Below are positions 45,018 through 53,647 of a DNA stretch of 64,000 nucleotides, in pieces. The notes under the pieces were generated by a model. That model did no database searches. It was not told the origin of the DNA and worked only from the letters and a program-made list of their open reading frames with translations. The stretch is from NCBI GenBank assembly GCA_026414765.1, contig JAOAIJ010000042.1, positions 62,001-126,000 of the forward strand, read 5' to 3'. Each line of letters begins with the position of its first letter. Position 1 is the first letter of the stretch. A program made the translations under genes and the position numbers. Origin of the DNA: Clostridia bacterium. GTDB lineage: Bacteria > Bacillota > Clostridia > Acetivibrionales > DSM-27016.

Positions 45018-47249
45018 CTAAAAGAAAACCGAAATCGGATTCAACTCCTCTTCTTCTTTCTTCTGCTTTAATATTTTCATTTTTACCGGCACTTCGTACA
45101 ATCTACCTGGACCAAGGCGCTTCCAAAAATGCCTCAACCCGGGGACAATCACCTTAGCTACCGGCAGTCCTATATCAGGTTTTGTTATGTTCAGAAAATA
45201 CACGTCCATTCCTTCATCCTTCAGTCTGTGCTGACAGTACTTAATAGATTCTATAATAGATGGTTTACAAACTACACCGTAATCACTGCTTGACTTCTTT
45301 ATGCCTGAAAGCGGTATCAGATATGGCTGGTTGTCAATTGTAGCCATATCCAGCCAGCTTGAAATTGCAGGATCCTTCGAGTAACGGCCGTCATAAAGTA
45401 TCGGCAGAAATTGGTTCAGCTCAATCAAAGCTCTTTCAAGTGCAATTCTTGCATCTGTGTGTGCTCCGAAACCGATCAAAGGCTTTTTGCCTTCTTTATC
45501 ACATGAAACAGCAGCAAAACAAGGTATGTTCAGATCAAAGTTCAGATCGAGCACATACAAAGATCGGCCCATTGTCTTGTAATATTCAATAAGCTGGTTG
45601 AAATAGCTGTCATCAAAGCTTTTTATATCCACTTCAGGGCAGTTCAGCATATTGTACCACCAGATTGCTACGCTATCTCTCTCTATCAATTCCAGTAAAC
45701 CCTGAAGTATTGCTTCCTCTATAGTATTACCTGCTGCATTTCCATTTGAATCGGGATAACAAAAACGCTTTAATTCGTCTTTTACAGGATATTGGTAATA
45801 GCAATAATTTGCGGGTAAATACTTGTAATCCTCACTTCCGAGCAATAAAACCCTGGTCCAGTCAATACTCTCCTTCTCGTCAAATTCCCCGGGAATCATG
45901 AAATAGTACTTGCTACATTCCGCATTCAGCTGTGCTCGCATTTGATACTGTTTTTTACTGAAATTCAGGCAATTATAAGGATGAATTGCTCTCCCACCAA
46001 GTTCTTCATATGTTGCATTTATAACTTCCTCTTCTCCCTGGAATGAGCAGCTGTACCTTTCGATTGCTTCACATAGCGCTCCTGCCTTTGCTTGTGAATG
46101 ATTCTTACCTTTCCCCCCGCTAAAGCTTCTTATATGGTTATTGAGCCAATATAGGCTTTTGCTCTTTAACGCCGTGTTTGCACCTGAGTAATAATTATAA
46201 ACAGGGGAATCCTTTTGGTCAGGTATTTGCTCCAGAGTCTGTACCACTCCTGTTATCGGGCTGACATGATGTCTATATTTTTCTATAGTACTCTCAGGAG
46301 TAGATGTTCTGAAGCCTCCATCATATGAGAGATTGCAGTTATCTTCCCTGTCCAGCAGAACTGCTTTATTCTGGATTTGGTGTATTGTCTTGGGATCACC
46401 GCATTCTGCACATTGAGGCCTTTTTACCAGTGTATGGGTATTCATGGAAAGATTGTCTGTATCAAAAGACAGCAGCTTTCCCTCCAGATTTTTACTCTCA
46501 TTGAAATACAATAATTTAGCTACTTCAAGAGAAGTAATATCCGCTGCAATCCGAAGCCCTGATGCTGCTGACGGCAATGCCTGGCTATAGGTACTTTCAC
46601 CTCTAATACCTCTTACAAAAGTATGTATGCTTTTGTTTAGAGATACCCTCTGCTCCAGACACTTCCAGCATCCCGTTTTAGCCGGTTCAAAAACAGGTCC
46701 GATCCAGATAATCGTTCCTGACGGCTTAACAAGCATCCATCTTTTTCCGGCCTTTAGCGCATCTTTGTTTATTTCAGAGAGTTCCGGTGACTCATAATCG
46801 TCTGTAACAATAATATCCAACATACCGGAACTGCTTACCCTGATCTTGTTTTTTTCAAAAGAGCTGTAGAATTCTTCAATACTCCCTCCATAATTGATTG
46901 CCCTGATAGAAACAGTATTTTCATTAAGGATACTGTGTAACTTTGCAGGTGACATCTCCAATTCTCCCCAGAATGCTGCCTCCTCTTTTGTATATTCACA
47001 GCAATTTCTTGTGATAATATTGCTTTTTTCCAGCTCTCTAAGAAAAAAAATCACCTCCGCTGCCGAAATGCTGCTTTCTAATGCATCAATCAAGTCATTG
47101 TCATTTGAAACCCCCTCAGATATTCTGGATAATATATGACATATCTTGGGATTTGACAAAATTATATTTTTCCTTTCAGAATATAGAATAATGGCATCCT
47201 CAACAAAACCATATGTAAACCGCGGATTTATTATTATGTTGTCAGACAT
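45018..47249 (-). CDS. Fused TOMM cyclodehydratase (E1-like C domain + YcaO)
   Basis: About 743 residues. The N-terminal 330 residues form an E1-like/leader-recognition region with two zinc-type motifs CWKC and CAEC. From about 350 the YcaO domain is visible: SGGKGKNHSQAKAGALCEAIERYS, GNAAGNTIEEAILQGLLELIERDSVAIWW and AVSCDKEGKKPLIGFGAHTDARIALERALIEL contain the ATP/Mg-binding acidic residues. YcaO uses ATP to turn Cys into thiazolines. The C-terminus is LNPISVFF instead of the PxPxP end of typical azoline-forming YcaOs. I take ATG 47249 (MSDNIIINPRF), with AAAAGG upstream, over 47294. It lies 92 bases after the precursor gene. Confidence 0.92.
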   Translation of the reverse strand: MSDNIIINPRFTYGFVEDAIILYSERKNIILSNPKICHILSRISEGVSNDNDLIDALESSISAAEVIFFLRELEKSNIITRNCCEYTKEEAAFWGELEMSPAKLHSILNENTVSIRAINYGGSIEEFYSSFEKNKIRVSSSGMLDIIVTDDYESPELSEINKDALKAGKRWMLVKPSGTIIWIGPVFEPAKTGCWKCLEQRVSLNKSIHTFVRGIRGESTYSQALPSAASGLRIAADITSLEVAKLLYFNESKNLEGKLLSFDTDNLSMNTHTLVKRPQCAECGDPKTIHQIQNKAVLLDREDNCNLSYDGGFRTSTPESTIEKYRHHVSPITGVVQTLEQIPDQKDSPVYNYYSGANTALKSKSLYWLNNHIRSFSGGKGKNHSQAKAGALCEAIERYSCSFQGEEEVINATYEELGGRAIHPYNCLNFSKKQYQMRAQLNAECSKYYFMIPGEFDEKESIDWTRVLLLGSEDYKYLPANYCYYQYPVKDELKRFCYPDSNGNAAGNTIEEAILQGLLELIERDSVAIWWYNMLNCPEVDIKSFDDSYFNQLIEYYKTMGRSLYVLDLNFDLNIPCFAAVSCDKEGKKPLIGFGAHTDARIALERALIELNQFLPILYDGRYSKDPAISSWLDMATIDNQPYLIPLSGIKKSSSDYGVVCKPSIIESIKYCQHRLKDEGMDVYFLNITKPDIGLPVAKVIVPGLRHFWKRLGPGRLYEVPVKMKILKQKKEEEELNPISVFF

Positions 47250-47341
47250 TTTGCACACCTTTTCTTTTTGATTTATAATATAAAAGGGGAACACTTTTTC
47301 AAATACTGTGTATCAGATGTATGTAATAAACCTTATATTAA

Positions 47342-47644
47342 CTAAGGGCAACAACAGCAGCAGCAGCAAGCACTGAAAGTTGTATCTCCGTCTGCCAGCA
47401 AACCGGCTGAGTTCTGTGGCTTGGCCGGAAGTGGCAGTGTTAAAACATTGTTTTGGCAGTCAAAAGATTGTGTGTTTCCTCCATCATCAATCTTTATGCT
47501 GACTCCTTCAGGCAGACTCACACCTTCACCTGCCAGAACCTTTGAAGGATTTGATACAAGCTGCTGCTTGTAAGCGGCGTCATCCCATGCTTTGACAACT
47601 ATCTGAGCGTACTTTTTTACAAAGTCCTTATCATTGAAATTCAT
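47342..47644 (-). CDS. RiPP precursor: nitrile-hydratase-like leader with Cys7-Pro core
   Basis: The precursor has 100 residues. The leader starts MNFNDKDFVKKYAQIVVKAWDD-like and continues with KQQLVSNPSKVLAGEGVSLPEG and VLTLPLPAKP, which matches the NHLP (nitrile hydratase alpha-subunit-like) leader family used by TOMMs and other RiPPs. The C-terminus is DGDTTFSA followed by seven Cys and Pro; I checked the codons on the minus strand (four TGC, two TGT, one TGC, then CCT TAG). AAAGGAGA lies nine bases before ATG 47644. No canonical GG cleavage site is seen; ADG at about 85-87 or AG are candidates. Product inferred: a polythiazole-type peptide. Confidence 0.93.
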   Translation of the reverse strand: MNFNDKDFVKKYAQIVVKAWDDAAYKQQLVSNPSKVLAGEGVSLPEGVSIKIDDGGNTQSFDCQNNVLTLPLPAKPQNSAGLLADGDTTFSACCCCCCCP

Positions 47645-47855
47645 ATCTAATTTCTCCTTTCAAGTGTCAATTGATTTTTCATTTTACATTATGTACTTGT
47701 TAACACTATATGTTTACAAGGTTATTTGCAGCAGTTTAGTACTTTAAAATCTGATTAAGCAGCATTCCCCTTTTATTGGCAGTATCATTATTTCTACCAG
47801 GAATCTTTAAATTAACCTGGCTATGTCGGTTTAGTCAGTCATGCTAATAACCCTC

Positions 47856-49709
47856 TCAACTATCGTCTATCTGTTCAAACTGAATCATTAACTCCCTTTG
47901 GGCAGTAATAACCGGAATATACTTTGTATCAACCACCACTGCCCATTTGTTTTTCAGTGCTGTTTCTTGGAAATCAGACTTGCAATAACTCTGAACTTTC
48001 ATTATTTCATTTGCTGTTTTCTTGTCAAACAAAGTATGTTTCGTAACTGCAACAGTTCTGGTATCATATATGAGGTACTGTCCCATAAATTCTGTAATTG
48101 TTAATACCGGCATTTTATCCGGCCATTGTAACTTCCATCCGTTCACTATCTGGTAAATACTCTTAATAAGGTCAATATTCTCATAGGCTCCACAGCTATA
48201 TGTGCCGGAAAAGCTATAAGCGAGTAGTGATACATCCGTATCATCCGGAAAAACGTTTCTATGTTTTTCACTGGGTACAAGATTTTCAATATTGTATTCA
48301 TTAGGATGTTCATAGTAGCTGCTGAATCTATGAATATCAATGTGGCTGAAATTGACGGGTGGTTGCAAATGGCTTATAAGCGGCAAAATATCAAGTATTT
48401 CGCTATAAAATATTCCTTCATCTCCCGGAGCTCCCCAAAGGAGATTCCAGTGCACGTCCATGTCAATTGAACGGGCATTTCTTAGAAGAAGTATGTTTTG
48501 CCAGGCTTTCACACCTTTGTTCAAAAGCTTAAGCATACCTGTGGAAAGAGATTCGACTCCCGGCTGAATACTCTTGATGCCTGCATCAGCCAATTGTAAT
48601 AATTTATAGAAATCGAGATTCGCCTTCTGTTCGTAAAAAACAGGCACCTTGTTTCCTGCCCCGATCAAGTCTGGTACGAAGGAATTAAAATACTCGTAAG
48701 GCATAATATTATCCGTCATCTGAACACGAACACCAGGGTGCTTCCCGGTAATTTCAAGAAATTCCTTCAGGATTTTTTCCCGGGATTTTTGCCGGAAACA
48801 TTCCCTCTCTTTGTTTATTCCGCAGAAGGTACATTTATTTTTTGCTCCCCACCAGCATCCCCGGCTTGATTCAAGCAAAATAGCTATATCATCCGGAAGT
48901 TCACTTTCCGGCATTTGTTTAAGTTGCCGAAAAAAGTCATCGTATTTCAAGCTGCCATATGTATCAAAGTCTTTTAGCGGCTCTCCATAAAATATCCTGT
49001 CATCAGGCAGCTCATTTTTTATGTACGAATCTAAGAAGCTGGCGAAAGTCAGCTCACTTTCACCGGAAAAGACATAATCAATTGATTCCGATAGTGAGGA
49101 TATTCCCTTGGACATATCCCCTTCACAGTTTGCTCCTCCGATAATTGTCACTATCGATTTATCAAACTGCTTAACCTTATTGATTACCGCTACAGCAGAA
49201 TTAGTCTGTTCAAACATTGTCGAGCAGCCAACAATTTTATAATCATATTCTGAAATTGTATCTGTACAATAATTTATAAAGCTGTAGCACAATTTCTCAA
49301 GTTCAACTACTTTCTCCACATCAAAGAAATCATCATTTTGATAAAAATACTCAAATAAATCATTTGCACTGTTTTGCCCTTCTCTGCTATCCGGGAAAGA
49401 AAAAAGCTCTTCCAGCCCTCCACCTAACGCCTTCATACCATAAGCGCTCCTGGAAAACAGCCTTTCTCCAAGCATGCCTATTCTGGACTGTCTGTATATT
49501 GCTTCATAATTATTTCTTCCCATGCATGCAGCAAGTAAATTGCTGAGATAGAGAACATTTGAGCTGAACCCTTTACTTTCAGCAACCGCCTGAAGGATAT
49601 GCAGACCTATAGAAGGAAATTTCAGTGAAGCAAACGGAGTTACAATAAATAGAATGTCCGTATTTTTGTCCAAAACCTTTTCCAAATATGTTCTTATAAA
49701 ATCTTGCAT
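47856..49709 (-). CDS. RiPP-maturation radical SAM protein (probable B12-dependent C-methylase)
   Basis: The protein has 617 residues. The cluster motif is C-x7-C-x2-C (GCWWGAKNKCTFCG), the spacing I know from the RiPP maturation radical SAM family (rSAM_ocin type, TIGR03975-like), usually found with NHLP or Nif11 leader peptides. The N-terminal 240 residues resemble a cobalamin-binding fold (FIVTPFASLKFPSIGLHILQA, GGANCEGDMSK). Such enzymes methylate unactivated carbons of the peptide. It lies 211 bases upstream of the precursor gene. ATG 49709 has only a weak ribosome site. Function inferred from family and context. Confidence 0.85.
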   Translation of the reverse strand: MQDFIRTYLEKVLDKNTDILFIVTPFASLKFPSIGLHILQAVAESKGFSSNVLYLSNLLAACMGRNNYEAIYRQSRIGMLGERLFSRSAYGMKALGGGLEELFSFPDSREGQNSANDLFEYFYQNDDFFDVEKVVELEKLCYSFINYCTDTISEYDYKIVGCSTMFEQTNSAVAVINKVKQFDKSIVTIIGGANCEGDMSKGISSLSESIDYVFSGESELTFASFLDSYIKNELPDDRIFYGEPLKDFDTYGSLKYDDFFRQLKQMPESELPDDIAILLESSRGCWWGAKNKCTFCGINKERECFRQKSREKILKEFLEITGKHPGVRVQMTDNIMPYEYFNSFVPDLIGAGNKVPVFYEQKANLDFYKLLQLADAGIKSIQPGVESLSTGMLKLLNKGVKAWQNILLLRNARSIDMDVHWNLLWGAPGDEGIFYSEILDILPLISHLQPPVNFSHIDIHRFSSYYEHPNEYNIENLVPSEKHRNVFPDDTDVSLLAYSFSGTYSCGAYENIDLIKSIYQIVNGWKLQWPDKMPVLTITEFMGQYLIYDTRTVAVTKHTLFDKKTANEIMKVQSYCKSDFQETALKNKWAVVVDTKYIPVITAQRELMIQFEQIDDS

Positions 49710-49739
49710 GTATCCGTGCTCTATAATATCATCACCCCA

Positions 49740-51293
49740 TTAGACCAGCTTTTTTAGTGTTTCGTGATACTTACAGTTAATTACTTCCAATCCGGCTTCC
49801 TTTTCCTCAACAAATAAGGAAAAATCGCAGATATTCATCTTTTGGTTTTTTATTGACTCAGCCGCTTCCAGAAGGAAATCCACATCATAAGAATACAATT
49901 CCCTGAACCAGCTTTGCAGTTCTTGTTCACATTCTTTATCACCTATAGCCGCTGCTTTATGCAAAAGATATTTTCTGGCTATACATGGCTCCAGTTTTGG
50001 TTTCCATTCATTCATCAGAATATGAAGGAGTGCAACTCTTGTATCTTGGAATTCATAACCGGTTTGATTATTTATCAATAAGTTCTTTTCTTTCAAGGAG
50101 TTATAAAGCGCAGTTCTTTCAATAGGGATATAGCAGCTTGCTGTAGAAGGTATATCCTGGCCGGCACCTAAAAATTTTGCAACTCCGGTATTTTTGAGTG
50201 TATTAAGATTTACGATGATCTCTTCAATAGTAGTAAACGGCTCAAAAATCATAAACCCGATTTCCACCTTCAGACAAAGATCAGAAATAATGTCCAGTGA
50301 CTCAATATTCTGCGCTACTGTTGTCTTCTTATTATATAGATCAAGCTGTCTCTGGACAAAGCTTTCAATCCCTACAAAAAGGGTATCAAGCCCCACCTCT
50401 TTCAAAAGCCCTAGTTCCTGCTTGTTTTTGATTACATCGTTTGCTCTTGTATTAGCTATTATTTTTACATGTATGTTTCTTTCAATCATAGCCTCATAAA
50501 ACTCGCGAAGCCACCTTTTTCTTCTGGCAGAACCGTCGCAGAAATTTGAATCATTGATCCGTATCATTCTTGGATTATATTCCTTGACAAGCTGTTCAAT
50601 TTCATTGACGACATTAGCCACACTCCTGTACCTGATACCCTTAGTCCCATTCATCATCGAGAACTCTTCTTCACTGCAGAAGCTGCATTTTCCATAACAT
50701 CCTCTTGAAGTAAGGATTGACACTATACCTGCTTTATTTCTGATAAATGCTCTCTGCGGGAAAGGCAATTGATCCAGATATGACGTCGATGGCTTTATTT
50801 CATTCTGTATTATGTCCCCTCCGTTTTTATAGGCAATATTCCCCAACGCTCTCCAATCTCTTCGGTTTGCAACTGCTTCTGCAATATCTGCTACTGTATA
50901 TTCGCCTTCTCCCAAAACACAGCAATCTATATTTTCATTTGCATTTAATACTGTTTCATAGCTCAAAGTAGCAAAATAACCGCCGGCAAATATGAATGTA
51001 TTAGGATGTATGGACTTAACTACACTGATTATTCTGTTTGCATCTGAAAAATTGAAATAAAACATGGAAATGCCTATTATGTCATATTTATATACAGCCA
51101 ATATGCATATCAACTCTTCCAATGAAATGTTTTGACCGGGACAGTCATAAACATCTGCTTCATACCCTTTCATCTGAAGGCAGGAAGCAATATATGCAAT
51201 ACCCAAATAAGGCATCGTGGAAAAATTTTCTGACCATTCACTCCCCACAGTTCTTCCCCAGATGTTTGGGGGATTAATTAGGCATATCTTCAT
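49740..51293 (-). CDS. Cobalamin-binding radical SAM protein, first gene of RiPP operon
   Basis: The protein has 517 residues. An N-terminal B12-binding Rossmann domain (MKICLINPPNIWG, YIASCLQMKGYEADVYDCPG, DIIGISMFYFN, FAGGYFATLSYE) is followed by a radical SAM domain with CYGKCSFC (CxxxCxxC) and a C-terminal helical region. This is the class B layout of methyltransferases and other B12-radical SAM enzymes. ATG 51293 has AGGAG six bases upstream; the stop is 30 bases from the next gene. It differs from the second radical SAM gene in cluster motif and sequence, so two distinct modifications are likely. Confidence 0.85.
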   Translation of the reverse strand: MKICLINPPNIWGRTVGSEWSENFSTMPYLGIAYIASCLQMKGYEADVYDCPGQNISLEELICILAVYKYDIIGISMFYFNFSDANRIISVVKSIHPNTFIFAGGYFATLSYETVLNANENIDCCVLGEGEYTVADIAEAVANRRDWRALGNIAYKNGGDIIQNEIKPSTSYLDQLPFPQRAFIRNKAGIVSILTSRGCYGKCSFCSEEEFSMMNGTKGIRYRSVANVVNEIEQLVKEYNPRMIRINDSNFCDGSARRKRWLREFYEAMIERNIHVKIIANTRANDVIKNKQELGLLKEVGLDTLFVGIESFVQRQLDLYNKKTTVAQNIESLDIISDLCLKVEIGFMIFEPFTTIEEIIVNLNTLKNTGVAKFLGAGQDIPSTASCYIPIERTALYNSLKEKNLLINNQTGYEFQDTRVALLHILMNEWKPKLEPCIARKYLLHKAAAIGDKECEQELQSWFRELYSYDVDFLLEAAESIKNQKMNICDFSLFVEEKEAGLEVINCKYHETLKKLV

Positions 51294-51500
51294 TATTGAC
51301 TCCTTGTAATCCGTCAGATGTGTTACTAAAAAACACCCTTGACCTTACAACAATCCACAAGCAGGCAAATCTGTATCTTAATCCTCCATTGTGCAGCAAC
51401 ACTGAGTTGTAAGAATATCTATAACTGTAATAAAAATGAAAAAAATATGTCCATATCAATACTTGGTATTTTCTAGGTGATAATTTGTACATTTATACAC

Positions 51501-51529
51501 ATATTACTAAAAATATCATAATTCGTCAA
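51501..51529 (-). promoter_or_regulatory. Predicted sigma-A promoter of the RiPP operon
   Basis: Minus-strand TTGACG (51529-51524) and TAATAT (51506-51501) with a 17-base spacer, giving a leader of about 200 bases before ATG 51293. The 51294-51735 gap otherwise holds AT-rich sequence and a weak stem after nifV-alpha (TTAGCCG/CGGCTAA, near 51690-51735). No supported gene. Confidence 0.65.
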
Positions 51530-51735
51530 TATTTGTTTTTTTTCTTCAAAATTAGACATCAGAGATGCTTGTTGGAAAGCATATAATTAACTACAAGGCT
51601 TTATTTGAACTGATTAATAATTAGAGATGAAACAAATCGTTTCAGATAGGAATTTTACAAGTTTTTTAATATGGCTTAATATTATCTTTAGCCGCTCTTT
51701 ACAATATTATGGGTTAAGCTCCGGATAAGAAACGG

Positions 51736-52551
51736 CTAAGAACCTACCCGGCTGTATTTCATAATTCCTAATATTTCCTCCTGAACTTCATATAATCTTA
51801 ACTCGTCTATTTCTTGGAATATCCTCAGGCAAGCCTTTGCTGCTTTTACAAACTGCAAGTAGTCACAATTTCCTGCACGTTCACCAATACCTCCGATTGT
51901 ACAGTCAACAAAAGAGGCGCCACCCTTGACAGCCGATAAAGAATTGGAAACCGCCATGCCCATATCATTATGAGTATGTATCTCAATATCTATTTTCATT
52001 TTCTTTTTTATGATTTTTATATCATCATAAATCCGCTTTCTATAAAGTATCCCCACTGTGTCTGCATACCTTACCCTATTCACACCCTCCCGAAGTACAG
52101 CAGTCATAATCTGCAGCAAAAATTCCATGTCAGCCCTTGATGCATCCTCTAATCCTATTGTGACTTCATGGCTTTTTTTCTGTGCATAAGCTATACATCT
52201 TTTTAAATTTTCCAAAATCCATTCTCTGTCTTTTCCGAGCTTTGCCCTGATCTGTATATCAGATGACGGTACCGATATATGTATTATATCAGCCCCACAG
52301 CCAACAGATTGTTTGATGTCCTCGATATTCAGCCTGTTCCAGGTTGATATTCTGCTTTTCAAGCTGAGTGCCGACATTCTTTTTATACTCTGCTTTTCCT
52401 CTTCACCCATGGCAGGTATTCCGGCTTCGATCTGGTAAATACCGATAGAATCCAGAATTCTGGCTATATGTACTTTTTGATTTACACCCAGTGCTATTCC
52501 TGCTTTCTGTTCGCCATCCCTCAAGGTTGTATCAACAATATGTACGTCCAT
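51736..52551 (-). CDS. nifV-alpha: Homocitrate synthase alpha subunit
   Basis: About 271 residues, the catalytic barrel half of an alpha-isopropylmalate/homocitrate synthase-type enzyme: VDTTLRDGEQKAGIALG at the N-terminus and ADTVGI, HTHNDMGMAVSNSLSAVKGGA as metal-binding region. It joins acetyl-CoA to 2-oxoglutarate, giving the homocitrate ligand of FeMo-cofactor. In C. pasteurianum NifV is also split in omega and alpha genes in this order. A G-rich site precedes ATG 52551; ATG 52554 is also in frame. Last gene of the nif operon. Confidence 0.93.
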   Translation of the reverse strand: MDVHIVDTTLRDGEQKAGIALGVNQKVHIARILDSIGIYQIEAGIPAMGEEEKQSIKRMSALSLKSRISTWNRLNIEDIKQSVGCGADIIHISVPSSDIQIRAKLGKDREWILENLKRCIAYAQKKSHEVTIGLEDASRADMEFLLQIMTAVLREGVNRVRYADTVGILYRKRIYDDIKIIKKKMKIDIEIHTHNDMGMAVSNSLSAVKGGASFVDCTIGGIGERAGNCDYLQFVKAAKACLRIFQEIDELRLYEVQEEILGIMKYSRVGS

Positions 52552-52571
52552 CATAATCCCCCCATAAAATT

Positions 52572-53630
52572 CTATATATTTGATATAGCAGGCAATTTCA
52601 GCAAGTCTATAATTTCATTATCCTCAAGATTTCTTTGGAGTGAAATACTCCTTTCCCTTATTACTTTTAAGAAATCTGCTACCTCAACATGCTCCCCCTC
52701 AATTCCAAGCTCCTGCAGCTTTTTCATAACGGACTTTCTACCTGAATGCTTGCCTATGGATAATTTTCTTTTCTGTCCAACAATCTCAGGATCATATGGC
52801 TCATAAGTCATAGGGTTTTTGCTTATACCATCGGCATGTATACCCGATTCGTACCTGAAAATATTTTCTCCGATCACCGGCATGTTTTCCGGAATTCCAA
52901 TACCTGCAGCCTCTGAAAAAACTCTTGCCAGATCAGGTAATATATTTAGCCTGATCCTTTCAGACGCATTAGTCATTACCTTAACAAACGCCAATACCTG
53001 TTCAATGGCAGCATAGCCCGAATTTCCCCCATAGCCTGTAAATGATGCGGTAATGCAATCAGCGGTATCCATTATTGCATCTACTGCTGAAGCAGTTGCA
53101 TTATAGAAAATATTTTCCGGGCAAATGTCGATACTTACCCCCAGTACCCTTTTAATACTGTCGCAAAGCCTCAGCCACGAGGTTGATACAAAGCGGTTCA
53201 GCCCTATTATTCTTATATTTCTGATACTCTTTATCCAATTCTTATCCTTTAACCTTCTCAGATTTTTTAAATCTTCAATTGTCTCCGCTCTGACCTCTAT
53301 CGTAATATCCTTGTGCTGTAGACCCAGCTCGTTAAGAATACTATCGAAGTGAAGAACATTACTGTTTATTACAACAGCCTTAAAAGAAAATAGTGATAAT
53401 CCTTCCAGTGCTGATTCCGAATCAACTCTGTATAGAAAATCCGGTTCTGCAGGTAGTTCGCCTGCTATTTCAAGTATGCGAAGGTCTACTTCTATAAAAT
53501 CTACACCAAGGGTATTCAGCATCCGGCTCAGATTTAAAATATCTATCCTTCTTAATTCCTTATTAGAACAAAATACTTCCGGCAGTGTCCTGTCTATTAT
53601 TTTCTTGTTTCTTTGTCTATTAATATCCAT
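52572..53630 (-). CDS. nifV-omega: Homocitrate synthase omega subunit
   Basis: About 352 residues: a degenerate barrel (KKIIDRTLPEVF, TLGVDFIEVDLR, FTGYGGNSGYAAIEQ) followed by the C-terminal subdomains of the homocitrate synthase family (FRYESGIHADGI, IGKHSGRKSVMKKL). It complements the alpha subunit. I take ATG 53630 because GGGGGTG lies seven bases upstream; the longer open frame up to 53843 runs into modB and looks spurious. It lies 20 bases before nifV-alpha. Confidence 0.92.
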   Translation of the reverse strand: MDINRQRNKKIIDRTLPEVFCSNKELRRIDILNLSRMLNTLGVDFIEVDLRILEIAGELPAEPDFLYRVDSESALEGLSLFSFKAVVINSNVLHFDSILNELGLQHKDITIEVRAETIEDLKNLRRLKDKNWIKSIRNIRIIGLNRFVSTSWLRLCDSIKRVLGVSIDICPENIFYNATASAVDAIMDTADCITASFTGYGGNSGYAAIEQVLAFVKVMTNASERIRLNILPDLARVFSEAAGIGIPENMPVIGENIFRYESGIHADGISKNPMTYEPYDPEIVGQKRKLSIGKHSGRKSVMKKLQELGIEGEHVEVADFLKVIRERSISLQRNLEDNEIIDLLKLPAISNI

Positions 53631-53647
53631 TTCCATCACCCCCACAC

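Noticed and set aside
47260..47360. CAG-type microsatellite as a simple noncoding repeat or CRISPR-like array
   Set aside because: It lies in frame at the end of a well-supported precursor gene and encodes the Cys core. No CRISPR array was seen anywhere in the window.
51274..51492. A 72-codon minus-strand open frame in the leader of the RiPP operon (possible second precursor)
   Set aside because: It lacks a leader-like N-terminus, has no Cys core or ribosome site, is rich in Tyr/Phe/Arg from AT-rich sequence, and overlaps the start of the radical SAM gene.
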